From Agaricus subrufescens (Eukaryota; Basidiomycota; Agaricomycetes; Agaricales; Agaricaceae), in contig CM057064.1 of the NCBI GenBank assembly GCA_029945375.1, forward strand, positions 2,356,001-2,420,000: a DNA stretch of 64,000 nt, read 5' to 3'. Positions 1-10,645 of the stretch are shown piece after piece. The notes beneath the pieces were generated by a model that worked only from the letters and a program-made list of their open reading frames with translations, was not told the DNA's origin and did not search any database. The position numbers were made by a program, and so were the translations under genes. Numbering within the stretch: the stretch's first letter is position 1; every line of letters begins with the position of its first letter.

Positions 1-670
1 TACGGGTCAGCTGATGAGCTAAAATGACTGTCTAGATCTTTTGTGAGAGACCGATTACACATTATAACTTGGAAGTTCTGTTCTAGAAACCATTAGTGGC
101 GGCATCTCCATGTGGTGCACAGTATCCACCTCTTATTCCATTGCTAGTGGCAAGGAGGTGGTCGAGATAAATAACAGGTGCATTTCTTCGCATACTCGAA
201 ATGTGCCACTACTCGCCCTAGACAATCTAACGTCCGAGGGGATCGATTTCGGCGAAGCGGAATGACATGAACATGATCCAGCTGCGGGATGGGTGATAAC
301 TTATTATAGGGACGGCTGGGAAAAGGCCACCAAAATAGAAATCCGAACTCTAATATAATCTCTCCACCCCAACAACTGGTCGACCATCAGGCAGCCTTAT
401 GTAATTGTGTTCTTCGTCGATTGTGCTGTTCCTCGTGCAGAAGAAATAGTATGGTTGGTTGAATATCAACTCTACAGGGAAGAATACACGCAGAATATCA
501 CCGCCAGCCTATTATCACACGTGCCAACTCCCATGTGTACCTTGTGTTCTCAGTGGGAATAGAAGGGCTGCTAATGTAATAGTACAGAAGGTCGGATTAG
601 CGAATATCACGGATTCATGCTTATAAGTGAACCCGGCCAGGCGTCTGGCTTCAACCTCGATAGTTGAACT
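1..670. other. Intergenic, upstream of P450-A
   Basis: No supported gene was seen on either strand. Open frames here are short and match no P450 exon or other family in the window. The stretch presumably includes the P450-A promoter, but I could not place a clear TATA box. Confidence 0.5.
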
Positions 671-3172
671 ATGCTTCTCACCGTCCTTCGAGTCATACAG
701 GTAGCGGCTGTCTGTATCTCCTTCCGTCTCGTATGGCGGGCAATTAGACACTCCAGGTCCCCACTCGCCAAGCTTACTGGACCTCCCTCCCGGTCCTGGA
801 TGTTCGGTTCGTATGTGTTTATCAGAGTGTGTGTGATCGTTGACATTTTGGCAGGTAATGTCCCCCAGTTGTACAACCCGAATGGATGGAGCTTCCACTA
901 CGGTATCCTAAAGAGATGTGCGTAGCGGCACCCACTCCATATATGCAATCTGAGCGGATCACTTTTAGATGGCGCGGCTATGACAATCCGTGGTGCATTG
1001 GGTGTGGGTCAGTTATTGTGATGTTAGTACACGACTCACTCGTTCCGCACAGGAACGGATGCTTTTTACGTCTGACCCGAGGGCCATCCATCACATTCTT
1101 GTCAGAGTACGTGCTACTTATTTGTGGTCCCAGTTTCGGTCTACTGATCTAAAGTGTAAATGCAGGATCAAGCTCTCTACGAACCGTTTGTCAGGTAAAA
1201 AGGACTATTATTGCAGTTTGATACATCTTCTACAATAATCCACAGACGAAGAGCCATTTTCTTTGGCGAAGGATTACTAACGACACTTGGTAGGGACCGC
1301 AGAATACAACTGCAAGAGACGCTAAGTAGGATGGTTTATTAGGTGAACAGCATAAAAAGCAAAGGAAGATGTTGAATCCTGTCTTTTCGATCAACCACAT
1401 GCGGGAAATGAGTAAGTGATCCTCTATCCATGAAGCCTGTTTCTCACACATCTCTCAGTTCCTCTCTTCTATGAGGTCACAAACAGAGTGCGTCGCTTCT
1501 TCATCTTCACGAACTAACTCTGTAACAACTCGTTTGATAGTTAAGTGCAACGTTGAAGAAGAAACTTGATGACGGACCCCAAGAAGTTGACGTATTGCAT
1601 TGGTGTGGTCGAACAGCCCTAGAGCTCATAAGTCAGAGCGGAATGGGCCGCTCATTTGACTCTCTCACCGATGATCGCGATTCCCACCAATACGTAGCCG
1701 CGATTCAAAATTTGTCGTACGTCGACCGTGTTTCTCATCGTCCTTGTGGACACTGATGATTGCCCAGCACCCTGCTAGCTGGACCTCTATTTTTCTTCGC
1801 AAGCCAATTTGTCTTCCCCTTGGCGGCGAAAATCAACCTACCACGCGTCAAGAGATTCCTTGTGGACGTAATCCCCTTTGAACGCTCTCGGAAGCTCGCG
1901 CGTGTTGCTGATATTATGCAACAAACCTCTGTCGATATTATCAAGGAGAAAAGAAAGGCTCTAGAGAGTTTTGGCCCTGCCATGGTTAAAGAGATCACAA
2001 GTAAAAAGGATATTATAAGTATACTCAGTGCGTAACTTTCCTATTGGATTCTTCGCCATTTCTGATTTTAGCAGTGAGAGCCAACACAATTGCTGCTGAG
2101 GAAGACCGGTTAACTGATGAAGAGGTAATCGGACAGGTGAGTGAGCTTTTATCCCCACTTTAAAAAATCTAAACCTTTACTTTTAGGTGTCGTAGGTTAC
2201 TCTTATGATTGGATCTTGCTAGGAGTCTAAATATAGTTAGGACATTGGTCTTTGCCGCAACGGATACAACTTCGTCCAGCTTGGCTCGGATTCTCTGGCT
2301 CCTTACTCAATACCCCGATGTTCAAGATAAACTACGAGCGGAAATCAGAGACGCTCAACAGAACGGCCAGTTGAGCTATGATCAGCTTGTTTCCCTCCCG
2401 TACCTTGATGCCGTCTGTCGGGAAACGTTGAGGGTGTAAGTGTTGTTTGTTGTATGACTTGTTATGACTCTCAACAAATGGAATTTATAGCTACCCACCT
2501 CTTAATCTTTTACCGACAAGAGTGTATGTACTTTCTCCGTTATGTTTATCTCAAACTAAATCCACACTAGTCTTCGCAAAGACACTGTTGTTCCGTTTTT
2601 GAAGCCCGTATTGGATTCTGCTGGGAATAAAGTTAAAGAAGTTTGTCTTCGAAAGGGAACCCATGTTATTATATCGATCCTTGGTGCCAACACTGATCCG
2701 AGCGTTTGGGGAAAAGACTCCTATGAGTGGAAACCTGAAAGGTGGCTATCTCCGCTTCCGGAAAGTGTACCTGCGGCACGTGTACCGGGTGTCTATTCGC
2801 ATCTGTATGTGTTTTCTTTTTCGTCTTGGAGCGAATTGATGTTAAAGTTGTGGCAGGATGACATTTTCGGCTGGTAGTCGTGCTTGTTTGTGAGTCAGCC
2901 TTTTTTTAAATTGCCCAAGGATTCATATATTCGGTACCAGAGGATTCAAGTTTTCTCAGCTTGAGATGAGTAAGTTACCATTCTTTGTGAACTCTGCAAG
3001 TTTCTTCATGATTGTTATGACAGAGGTCGTGCTTTCTGTCTTACTGGCTTCCTTCAAATTCTCCAGTTCCGAGTCTATAGCCTGGAAGATGACCAGTATT
3101 GCTTCCCCTATGGTGACGGATGGTGATGGAGAACGTCGGGGACTGCCTCTCCTTATGAGTTTGGTTGAGTGA
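671..3172 (+). CDS. Cytochrome P450 monooxygenase (P450-A), multi-exon
   Basis: Heme-thiolate monooxygenase, expected to be anchored in the ER membrane by an N-terminal hydrophobic segment (MLLTVLRVIQVAAV) followed by a basic and proline-rich hinge (TGPPSRSW). About 16 short exons join in frame across GT-AG introns. Visible landmarks in order: the GEQHKKQRKMLNPVFS block, the SGMGRSFDSL block, the I-helix AATDTTSS, the K-helix ExxR in RETLRV, KPERW, the heme loop FSAGSRACLG supplying the cysteine ligand, and a C-terminal FKFS block. No stop or frameshift interrupts the spliced frame, so it looks functional. It is closest to P450-F and P450-G; with F it shares an intron that leaves a 5-nt exon at 2187-2191. 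It resembles the large Agaricomycete expansions (CYP5150-like in general look), but I cannot assign a CYP family. Substrate unknown. Confidence 0.88.
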
Positions 3173-4680
3173 ATTCTTGGCTCCCGATTATCATTCTTTG
3201 TATTATACCGATAGTTGTCTTTGTTTTATGTTTGAATACAAGCGATCTGGTGTATGGAACTCTAAAACGTGTATGGTGTGTATCCGTATATAGATATATA
3301 AAAGAAACCCCATTGAGGGGAGTTAACCCCGCTTTGCACGGCCGGGACATTACGAGCTGCAATTTTAGAACTACTAGTCCCAAGATTGGCTGAAAGTCCT
3401 CAACAAAAGGAATGAAGAGCTGTTCTGACGTGATAAAATTCAAGACTAGAACCGGGTTCAACTAAAATACACGATTGTCTGACTTGTCGCGCGTGAACAA
3501 ACCTTAACTGGGTCACGATGAAGGCGTCCGGAGGATCTACACGGCAAATTCCGGCTATGCCCTGGGCGGTGTGGCGACACCAAGTGTTTGATAATTTGGT
3601 AATTGGTAGCTCAAGTAGATCTAGTGTCTTGTACTTAATAGCATTATGCCAATAAGTTGACACATTCTTCTGCTCTATTTGTGGTACAGGTCCGGAGCAA
3701 AAGAGTTTCTTTCAAAGTTCGTCATGCGCCATACCATTAGAAGAAACATGCTCGATTGACACATCTAATTTTCCTTACGATATAGCAATATACATGGTTA
3801 GATTTATCATAAATGCATCGCATCCGCTTCATTCTTGTAGGTTAGTATTTTTATGATCGTTACTGGGACTGCCAATGGGGACTGAAGCAGGTATATGGAC
3901 ATCATGAGAATAAGGTTTGTTGTTACAGGTGTAAAGGACAGGGTAATGGTAGCGAATAACAATAAAACTATCAGATCGAGTCAATGCATGATCGGAGACA
4001 GTGAGAGAGCTAGTGGAGACTGATAATACACTTGGATTTGAAGATTTTAGGAGTGAGAACACTATTTTCTTTTTGCCATGCGTTCACATTAGTGGGAGAA
4101 ATACATATCCGGAAAAAATTGTATAATCTCGATGCTGGGTACGTGTAACATACACCCCCTTACTTCTCAATTCCGGTTATGCGAACAGGACGCGATCTAT
4201 ACTATAACAAGAACGTAAAAGGGCGGCGTAGTGGTAGTAGTGACACATTTTAATTTGGCAGACCTAAAGTAGCCAGCTGGGCTTCTGAAGAAGGATGTCA
4301 TACATGAGAAAGCTGTACCACATGTTTAGGGGTAGAAATGAAATTTGATGTACAGGAAGAAGTTGATGGGAAAACCGATTTTGAGACAAGTTGCCTGATG
4401 TGGCTGTATTAGTACCCCACGCATTGTCGAATTCATACAAGACTGGATGCTATGACACATAGATGGTGATCTGAGTCGTACAGAAGCGTATTCAAAGGGT
4501 GCTGTGCTACAGCAACCGTGTACAAGATAAATACCGCTTAGAAAGGGATAAGAGGGTTTTAACGCGCTGCGACTCAACTCCTTCTTCCCTTCTCTTGTCT
4601 ATTTTCGTTACTGCGAGATTAACTGGTTCTTTGACATTTACCGCCGGGTAGTGATTTAATATCGTATTGTAAGGGTCAGT
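3173..4680. other. Intergenic, 1.5 kb
   Basis: AT-rich spacer between P450-A and the DUF2235 gene. Only short open frames without recognisable family features. I see no repeat pair, TIR or tRNA B-box. Confidence 0.5.
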
Positions 4681-6178
4681 ATGGGAGATCAGGCTGTGAA
4701 GAGTAGGACGCTGGTGTTGTGCTTTGATGGGACTTCGGAAGAGTATGATGTTGATGTGAGTACCCTGGTTGTCGGCGTTCTTTACTGCCCCTTAATACAA
4801 CTCTCGCGCGCTACCAGAACACAAACGTCCCTCTCTTCTTTTCTCTCCTGAAGAAGGACGATAATAGAGAACAATTGTGTTACTATCAACCTGGGATCGG
4901 GACTTATTTTGATCCAGGGCTCGTCTCACCGTTCTTCACATGGGCGGCAAAGATTTTAGACGAAGCTTTTGCTTTGTATCTGGACTCTCATGTAATGGAT
5001 GGGTACAGGTTTATCATGGACAACCATAAAGCCGGGGACAAGATTTGTTTGTTTGGATTCTCGAGGGGAGCATATACGGCTAGGGCGCTTGGGGGATTGC
5101 TGAATAAGGTTGGGTTGTTGCAGAAGGGCAATGATGCGCAGGTACCGTTTGCGTATAAGTTGTATAAGAGGGAGGATAAGGTGGGACTTGAGCTTTGTGC
5201 TGGGTTCAAGAAGACGTATTGCCAGGAGGTGGATATTGATTTCATAGGTGTTTGGTAAGGATTCTTTTGGTATAGGCGGGTGCTGCAGCGGCTGATGGGT
5301 TAATGCAGGGATACGGTCGCGAGTGTCGGTATTATTACTGGTCGTAGCTTGCCATTCGTCTCTTCGAATAATTTGGTGAAGACATTTAGGCACGCTGTGT
5401 CTTTGGATGAGGTACGAGTGGTTCGATCAAGAGTCTCGCTTGTAGGTGCTGAAGAGAGCGTTTGTTAAGCATCGAGTAAGGTACCAGCCCAACTTGTACC
5501 ATAGACCGACCTCTGGCAAGGGCAAACCCAAGGCTAAGAGTAGCCTGTGGTGCTTTTCAAAGGCGAGGGAAGATACAGGGGAAGGGGTGGAGTTTGGAGA
5601 AGCCACTGACGCTCTGGAAGTTTGGTTCGCAGGTTGTCATTCAGGTGAGAGATCTTTCTCTATTAATGAGTTGGAGTAAATGATGTGATAAACAGACATT
5701 GGTGGAGGCAAAGTAGCCAACGGAACGCCGAAGTCGCTTAATTACATTACATTACGATGGATGATCCGAGAAGTCATCAAGGCAGGGTGTGGAATTCGAT
5801 TTGACGAGGAAGGACTGAAGCAGCTGAACATTGTGTTTGACGACGAGAAAATCAAGGAGGAGGACGGCGGAGACGCCATCCAGCCGCTGCACGACCAGCT
5901 CAAGGCTGCGCCGATCTGGTGGCTGCTGGAGATTATCCCGATGCGGTGCAAGCACCAGGAGGCTGACGGGACCTGGAAGACGATATTCGGGTAAGCTCGT
6001 GACCGTATATGGAAAGATGGCTGCTGAGGACGACTGCAGATGGCACCTCGGGCGGGGCCGGGAGATCGTGGACCGGGCGCCGGTGTTCCACAGCTCGGTG
6101 CGGACGCGGATGGAGGCGGCGGGCGGGTACAGGCCGAGAGCGGTGTGGGAGGCGGGCCGCGAGACATATGTTAGCTAG
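4681..6178 (+). CDS. DUF2235 (Tle1-like) alpha/beta-hydrolase domain protein
   Basis: Predicted serine hydrolase of the DUF2235 family, related to Tle1 phospholipase-type domains; the physiological substrate of fungal members is unknown. Six exons can be read: 4681-4755, 4818-5254, 5309-5411, 5455-5644, 5696-5990 and 6040-6178. Family signatures in order: LVLCFDGTSEEYD near the N-terminus, followed by NTNV after the first intron; YYQPGIGT; the nucleophile elbow GFSRGAYTARA with the catalytic serine; FIGVWDTVASVG; and CHSDIGGG, which carries the expected catalytic acid region. The C-terminal part (GRGREI, then HSSVRTRM) matches the usual end of the family. Length of about 400 residues is normal for fungal members. 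No signal peptide, so probably cytosolic. The last exon is GC-rich and ends only 36 bp before the MAPKK start codon. Confidence 0.85.
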
Positions 6179-6214
6179 TAGTCACGTGTTATATAGTTGT
6201 TGTCCCCCGCCATT
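6179..6214 (+). promoter_or_regulatory. 36-bp gap before the MAPKK start, with CACGTG E-box
   Basis: The stop of the upstream gene and the ATG of the kinase are separated by 36 bp containing CACGTG and a TATATAG stretch. The kinase promoter or its 5' UTR therefore probably lies partly inside the last exon of the DUF2235 gene, or both are on a read-through transcript. Regulatory function is inferred. Confidence 0.3.
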
Positions 6215-7970
6215 ATGGCCGCGCCGCTCCGCAAGAAACGCAACTTCCGCGGGCTGCAGCTCCAGGTCGCCGAGCCGCCCACCGCGCCGCTCCCCGCGCC
6301 CCCGCCCCCCATCCCCCTCCCCGACATCCAGCCCCTCGTCATCCGCAAGACCCCCATCGCGACCCACCCGCCCGCCGCTCTCCCCGCCCCCCCTCGCACC
6401 CAGACCCCCGCCTCCTCTCGCTCAGCGAGCAGCTCCGTCTCCACCGAAAATGCCCCCGCACCCGCGCCCAAGCCCCCTGCGGGCAAGAAGCGGCCCCCAC
6501 CCATGACCCTCAAGCCGAAACTGCCCCCGTCCAATATCAACGTCGAATCCACAGCCACCGCAGAGGAAAACATGCTGACCGTCGTCAGCACTGCGGGAGC
6601 CACCTCCGCCCCGAACACAGGATCCTTCGCATCGGGGCGCAGGACCACCTATCATGCCCATCTCTCTAATGCTCTCGCGAATCTTGATATGAACGCCGAG
6701 GTCAAGTATGATCTCAAGGCAGAGGACCTCCAGGATCTACAGGAGCTCGGCCAAGGAAACGGTGGTAGTGTCAAGAAGGCCGAACACGTCCCTACAGGCA
6801 CGATTATGGCCAAAAAGGTGCCTCCCTTCCCTCATGTGTTCTCGAGATCTAATTCAATTGGGCCTCTAGATCGTCCTCATAGACGCCAAACAGTCAGTCA
6901 GGAAACAGATTCTTCGCGAGCTGCAAATCATGCACGGCTGCAAGTCGCAGTACATCGTCTCCTTCTATGGAGCCTTTCTCGCGGACCCCAATATATGCAT
7001 CTGCATGGAATTCATGGACAAGGGCTCCCTTGACGGCATCTATAAAAAGATCGGAGCTATCGATATTGATGTCGTTGGCAAGGTTGCCCTGGCAGTGCTC
7101 GAGGGTCTGACATACCTGTATGATGTCCATCGCATTATTCACCGAGGTTGGCATTTCCTGGTCGATACTACGCAACCGGCACTGATTAGGCGTTTCAAGA
7201 CATCAAGCCATCGAATATACTCTGCAACTCCCAGGGAGAAATCAAAATATGCGACTTCGGCGTCTCCGGCGAACTTATAAACTCAATTGCCGATACGTTT
7301 GTCGGCACGTCAACGTACATGAGCGTACGTATATGCTCCCTCCCCCTTCTTGGAATATTATCTCACTTTTCTTTTGCTGCGCAGCCGGAGCGTATCCAGG
7401 GTGCTCAATATACCGTCAAATCCGATGTTTGGTCGCTGGGCATCTCGCTCATTGAACTTGCATTGGGCCATTTCCCTTTTGCTGATTCCGATTCCGGAGA
7501 TTCGGACCTCTCCGACCTAGACTATACCCTTTCGCCTGGTCGACCTAATCCTTTACTCGAAGCCAATGGAATTTCTAATGGCTCCTCCTTTGAAACGCGT
7601 CGTCGGGAGAAAAAAGAGAAGAAAGCAAAAGATAAGAGGAAGAGCAAAGGCGTTAGTTTACAAGGTGGAGGGATGACTATGAGCATCCTGGAGCTTCTGC
7701 AACATATCGTGAATGAGCCTGCTCCTAGATTGAATAACGGCCCTGGTGGCGAAGGTAAATTCCCCAAGATGGCGGATGCATTTGTGGAGTACTGTTTGCT
7801 TAAAGATCCCGATGAGAGGTGGACTCCAAAAGATTTATTGGTGAGCTACATTTCTATGAACCGTTTCGTATTGAAGGGGGAAACTAATACGGGTTTTGTA
7901 GAAACATGAATGGATTGATCATTCAAGAAACGCGGATGTAGACCTTGAAGGTTGGGCAGGTACCTTCTAA
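6215..7970 (+). CDS. MAP kinase kinase, Ste7/Fuz7-like (dual-specificity)
   Basis: Dual-specificity kinase that phosphorylates a MAPK, most likely of the pheromone or filamentation pathway. An extended Pro/Ala-rich N-terminus starts with [11 protein letters not shown], which fits a MAPK-docking D-motif (basic cluster, then hydrophobic-x-hydrophobic). Spliced kinase-domain motifs: glycine loop [14 protein letters not shown] lysine, catalytic loop [10 protein letters not shown] (formed across an intron), KICDFGVSG, activation segment [17 protein letters not shown] with MEK-type S-x-x-x-T phosphosites, and [15 protein letters not shown] charged insert ([10 protein letters not shown] to KDKRKSKG) precedes subdomain X, as in other MEKs. 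The frame ends with [19 protein letters not shown] and a TAA at 7968. Introns lie near 6819, 7146, 7325 and 7840. I chose ATG 6215, the first ATG of the frame. Ste7-type rather than Pbs2-type is an inference from overall look. Confidence 0.88.
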
Positions 7971-8723
7971 CTTCCATTTCTTTATTCTATCAGCCTGTTG
8001 CACCATCCTCTCCCCTTTCAAGTTAAACCTTGTGATTTTTATTGTATCATATGCAAAATTCGTTCTCTACTCCTCATGTATCTGATGTTTATTTTTTGTT
8101 TCCTTTCACATCTTGACACGCCCCTTAAACGCTTGATTTGTTGCTGATGCGGTTTCCATGTAACGACCGGTGCTATGTTGTTGTCGGTTTTTTGATGCAA
8201 AATTGTTTTTTGTGTGCTCGGTTCCGTAGGTTCTTGAGAAGGTTGTCTGGGGAGCATGCGCGCGAACAACGAGCACGTCGTGCTGGGATGCTCATATGAA
8301 GAGGTAATTCGATATGTAATAAACAAAATGTTCCGAATTTGTCCTTGCTTCTTACCCTCTTGTCGCACAGGCTATTTGCTGTGCCGCTTATCCATCCCCC
8401 ATTCAAAATCGACCTCCGTAAATTTACACATTGACTGATGGGAGGGTAAACTGTAAACTCATATACACCCGGAGCCCAGGGACAGCTTTTCAAAACCACT
8501 GTCCTTTCCGCTTTTCCACCCCGTTCATTTGACTCTGCCTTCCCAGTCATTTGAGACCGCTTCTGCACATCTGTAAGTAGCGTGTCGTTCTTGCACAACA
8601 TGATGACACCATATGACTAGTTTCAACTCAATCTGCTAGATGGGCATTTCGGAAACAGCCGAGCACAGCGAAGGACAGATACTTAGGGACTGAACGCCCA
8701 GGAGTGGTCTATCCCGCACAATC
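7971..8723. other. Intergenic between MAPKK and F-box gene 1
   Basis: No coding frame is supported. The region contains the 3' flank of the MAPKK and the promoter of F-box 1. A remnant copy of a MAPKK-tail to F-box-1-tail junction (12366-12622) lacks exactly this segment. Confidence 0.5.
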
Positions 8724-10382
8724 ATGATTCCTCTACCACTCTCAAAGACGCGCTGTCTGATATCCATACCTGCTCAAAGCCAGACCAGGACTATCAAGGC
8801 CTCATTGGCGAGAAAGGAAGAAGCAATGACCAGGCTGGACGTTGAAATCGCCAAACTCAAGAACAAACTCGCGTCTCTCGCCAATGAACAAGGGTCATTG
8901 AAGGAAGCTCTTTCACCAATCAAGAAATTGCCACCCGAGATTCTTCAAGAGATTTTTATGTGCTGTCTCCCCGTGACGCACAATGCGACGATGAGTGCAC
9001 AGCAGGCGCCGTTGCTGTTGTGTCGTGTGTGTCATGGCTGGAAGGAACTTGCTCACGCGACACCGCGGCTTTGGACTTCTATTCATATACCCTTATGCCA
9101 TAAGAGCGCAACTGTTCCTGTGCCGTCACCAGGGGACGTCGTTTCGTGGATTTCCCGCTCTAAATCCCTTCCATTATCCATATCTCTCCATTGTTACCCG
9201 CCAACGTATTACTCGGGCGTTGAACAGATAAAACCCTACTTGGACGCTATTACTTCAGTGAAGGGTCGTTGGAGGTCATTGTTCATTACATACCCCATAC
9301 CAGAAGTGTTGGAATACGTATTATCCGACGAGACGGTGTTTGATTCTTTGGAGGAACTCCTGGTTGATTCGACATCCTTTCCGGTTTTTGGTGAAGGAAA
9401 ACCGTTACCGCCCAAATTGCATTCATTATCAGTACCGATTAATGCTCTCACCGGTGCCTCACTAAAGGCAGATTATGGAAGACTTACACGACTTGGTATT
9501 ACTTGTCCCCAGTATGGGGCAAGCACGGGGTCGTACGAGCTAGGCGACATCGTTGAAATCCTTACATCAGTTCCTCTCCTCCAGAGTCTGTCGATCTCTG
9601 GTTTTCATACTTCATTTCCACTCGCATCATCACCATTCTCACAACAGACTATCCATCTACCCAACTTGGAGTCGCTTTCAATAACAAACTACCAGCCCTA
9701 TGCTTATGCGTGGGAGTTTCTGAGAGCGTTGCATACGCCACTACTTCGCCATTGGAAGTACTACTTTCTGGCATCACATGAAGCTACTCTTATCAACGAA
9801 CATTTAAATGCTTTAAGCATCTTCCTGAGCAGGTTGAAGGAACCTCTCGAAGAATTGGATTTACATCTACACTCCTATGGGAAGGAATTTCGAAGGGTTT
9901 TGGGCCTAGTACCCGGCCTAAAGAAATTATCACTCCAAAAACCTCTCTGTTCTGGTCCATGGTATCCTAGAAACAGAACGACCAATAATATTGGAGATTT
10001 CCACCTACGTTGTCTGATGGAGGATCCGCATCTCGATTCGGAAAGCGAGTCGGATCATGCGTCTCGTACAGACGAGGATACCCCGCCCTCACCTCTAATC
10101 TCTAACTCCTCTTCAAACTTTTGCTGCCCTCAACTCGAGGTCGTCAAATTTATTTGTCATGGACGATCGCTTTCGGAGTATGTTCTACTCGATTTTTTGC
10201 GCGCTCGTACTGGGGTAGGGGCGAAAGCGAGTGAAGTTACTTCTTTGAAGAAAGTGGATATTCTCGTAGAATCACCCGTATCTGAGGGGTTGAGGGGACA
10301 GGTTCGGCAGATGTTGGAAGGTACTGGGACACTATTTCATTTGATTTCTGCGCCACCTTTTGGACGACTTCATCGCATCTAG
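8724..10382 (+). CDS. F-box-like domain protein, paralogue 1
   Basis: Single-exon protein of 552 residues from the Agaricomycete F-box-like expansion. Order of parts: conserved leader MIPLPLSKTR; a charged coiled-coil of about 45 residues (ARKEEAMTRLDVEIAKLKNK); an F-box-like block around residues 75-125 (KKLPPEILQEIF, then LLLCRVCHGWKELAHATPRLW); then a long LRR-like C-terminal region with repeated L-x-x-L-x-L spacing (for example LLQSLSISGFH, LEELDLHLHS, GLKKLSLQ). F-box proteins recruit substrates to SCF ubiquitin ligases through Skp1; the substrate here is unknown. The ATG opens a frame shared by the leader of all five paralogues. Its 3' end has been copied to about 12452-12622. Confidence 0.82.
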   Translation: MIPLPLSKTRCLISIPAQSQTRTIKASLARKEEAMTRLDVEIAKLKNKLASLANEQGSLKEALSPIKKLPPEILQEIFMCCLPVTHNATMSAQQAPLLLCRVCHGWKELAHATPRLWTSIHIPLCHKSATVPVPSPGDVVSWISRSKSLPLSISLHCYPPTYYSGVEQIKPYLDAITSVKGRWRSLFITYPIPEVLEYVLSDETVFDSLEELLVDSTSFPVFGEGKPLPPKLHSLSVPINALTGASLKADYGRLTRLGITCPQYGASTGSYELGDIVEILTSVPLLQSLSISGFHTSFPLASSPFSQQTIHLPNLESLSITNYQPYAYAWEFLRALHTPLLRHWKYYFLASHEATLINEHLNALSIFLSRLKEPLEELDLHLHSYGKEFRRVLGLVPGLKKLSLQKPLCSGPWYPRNRTTNNIGDFHLRCLMEDPHLDSESESDHASRTDEDTPPSPLISNSSSNFCCPQLEVVKFICHGRSLSEYVLLDFLRARTGVGAKASEVTSLKKVDILVESPVSEGLRGQVRQMLEGTGTLFHLISAPPFGRLHRI

Positions 10383-10645
10383 TGAGATTTACATGTCATA
10401 TTTTGTAGTTGATGTCAGTAATATATAATTATATTTTTAGGAGCGTGCTAATATTATTCTTTGGGATTAACGACTGGCAACTGTATGCCACCAGCGCATG
10501 TCTCTGGGCATCGTAATGCTTGCTTAAATATTTCTCTATCATAGGTTTCTTCCCTCTCGACGAACAGTATCGGGAACAACCGAGTTCCGTGATGGACCTG
10601 AGTGGCTCTCAGTCTGAGAGTCAGATAATCGTCTTATCTTCACCC

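Noticed and set aside
515..898. 127-codon minus-strand frame over P450-A exons 1-2
   Set aside because: Antisense to spliced P450 exons that match paralogues F and G; no family features.
4956..5393. 145-codon minus-strand frame
   Set aside because: Antisense shadow of the DUF2235 exon carrying GFSRGAYTAR.
6175..6661. Gly/Val-rich minus-strand frames over the MAPKK N-terminus
   Set aside because: By-product of GC-rich, proline-coding sequence; sense strand has the kinase leader and docking motif.
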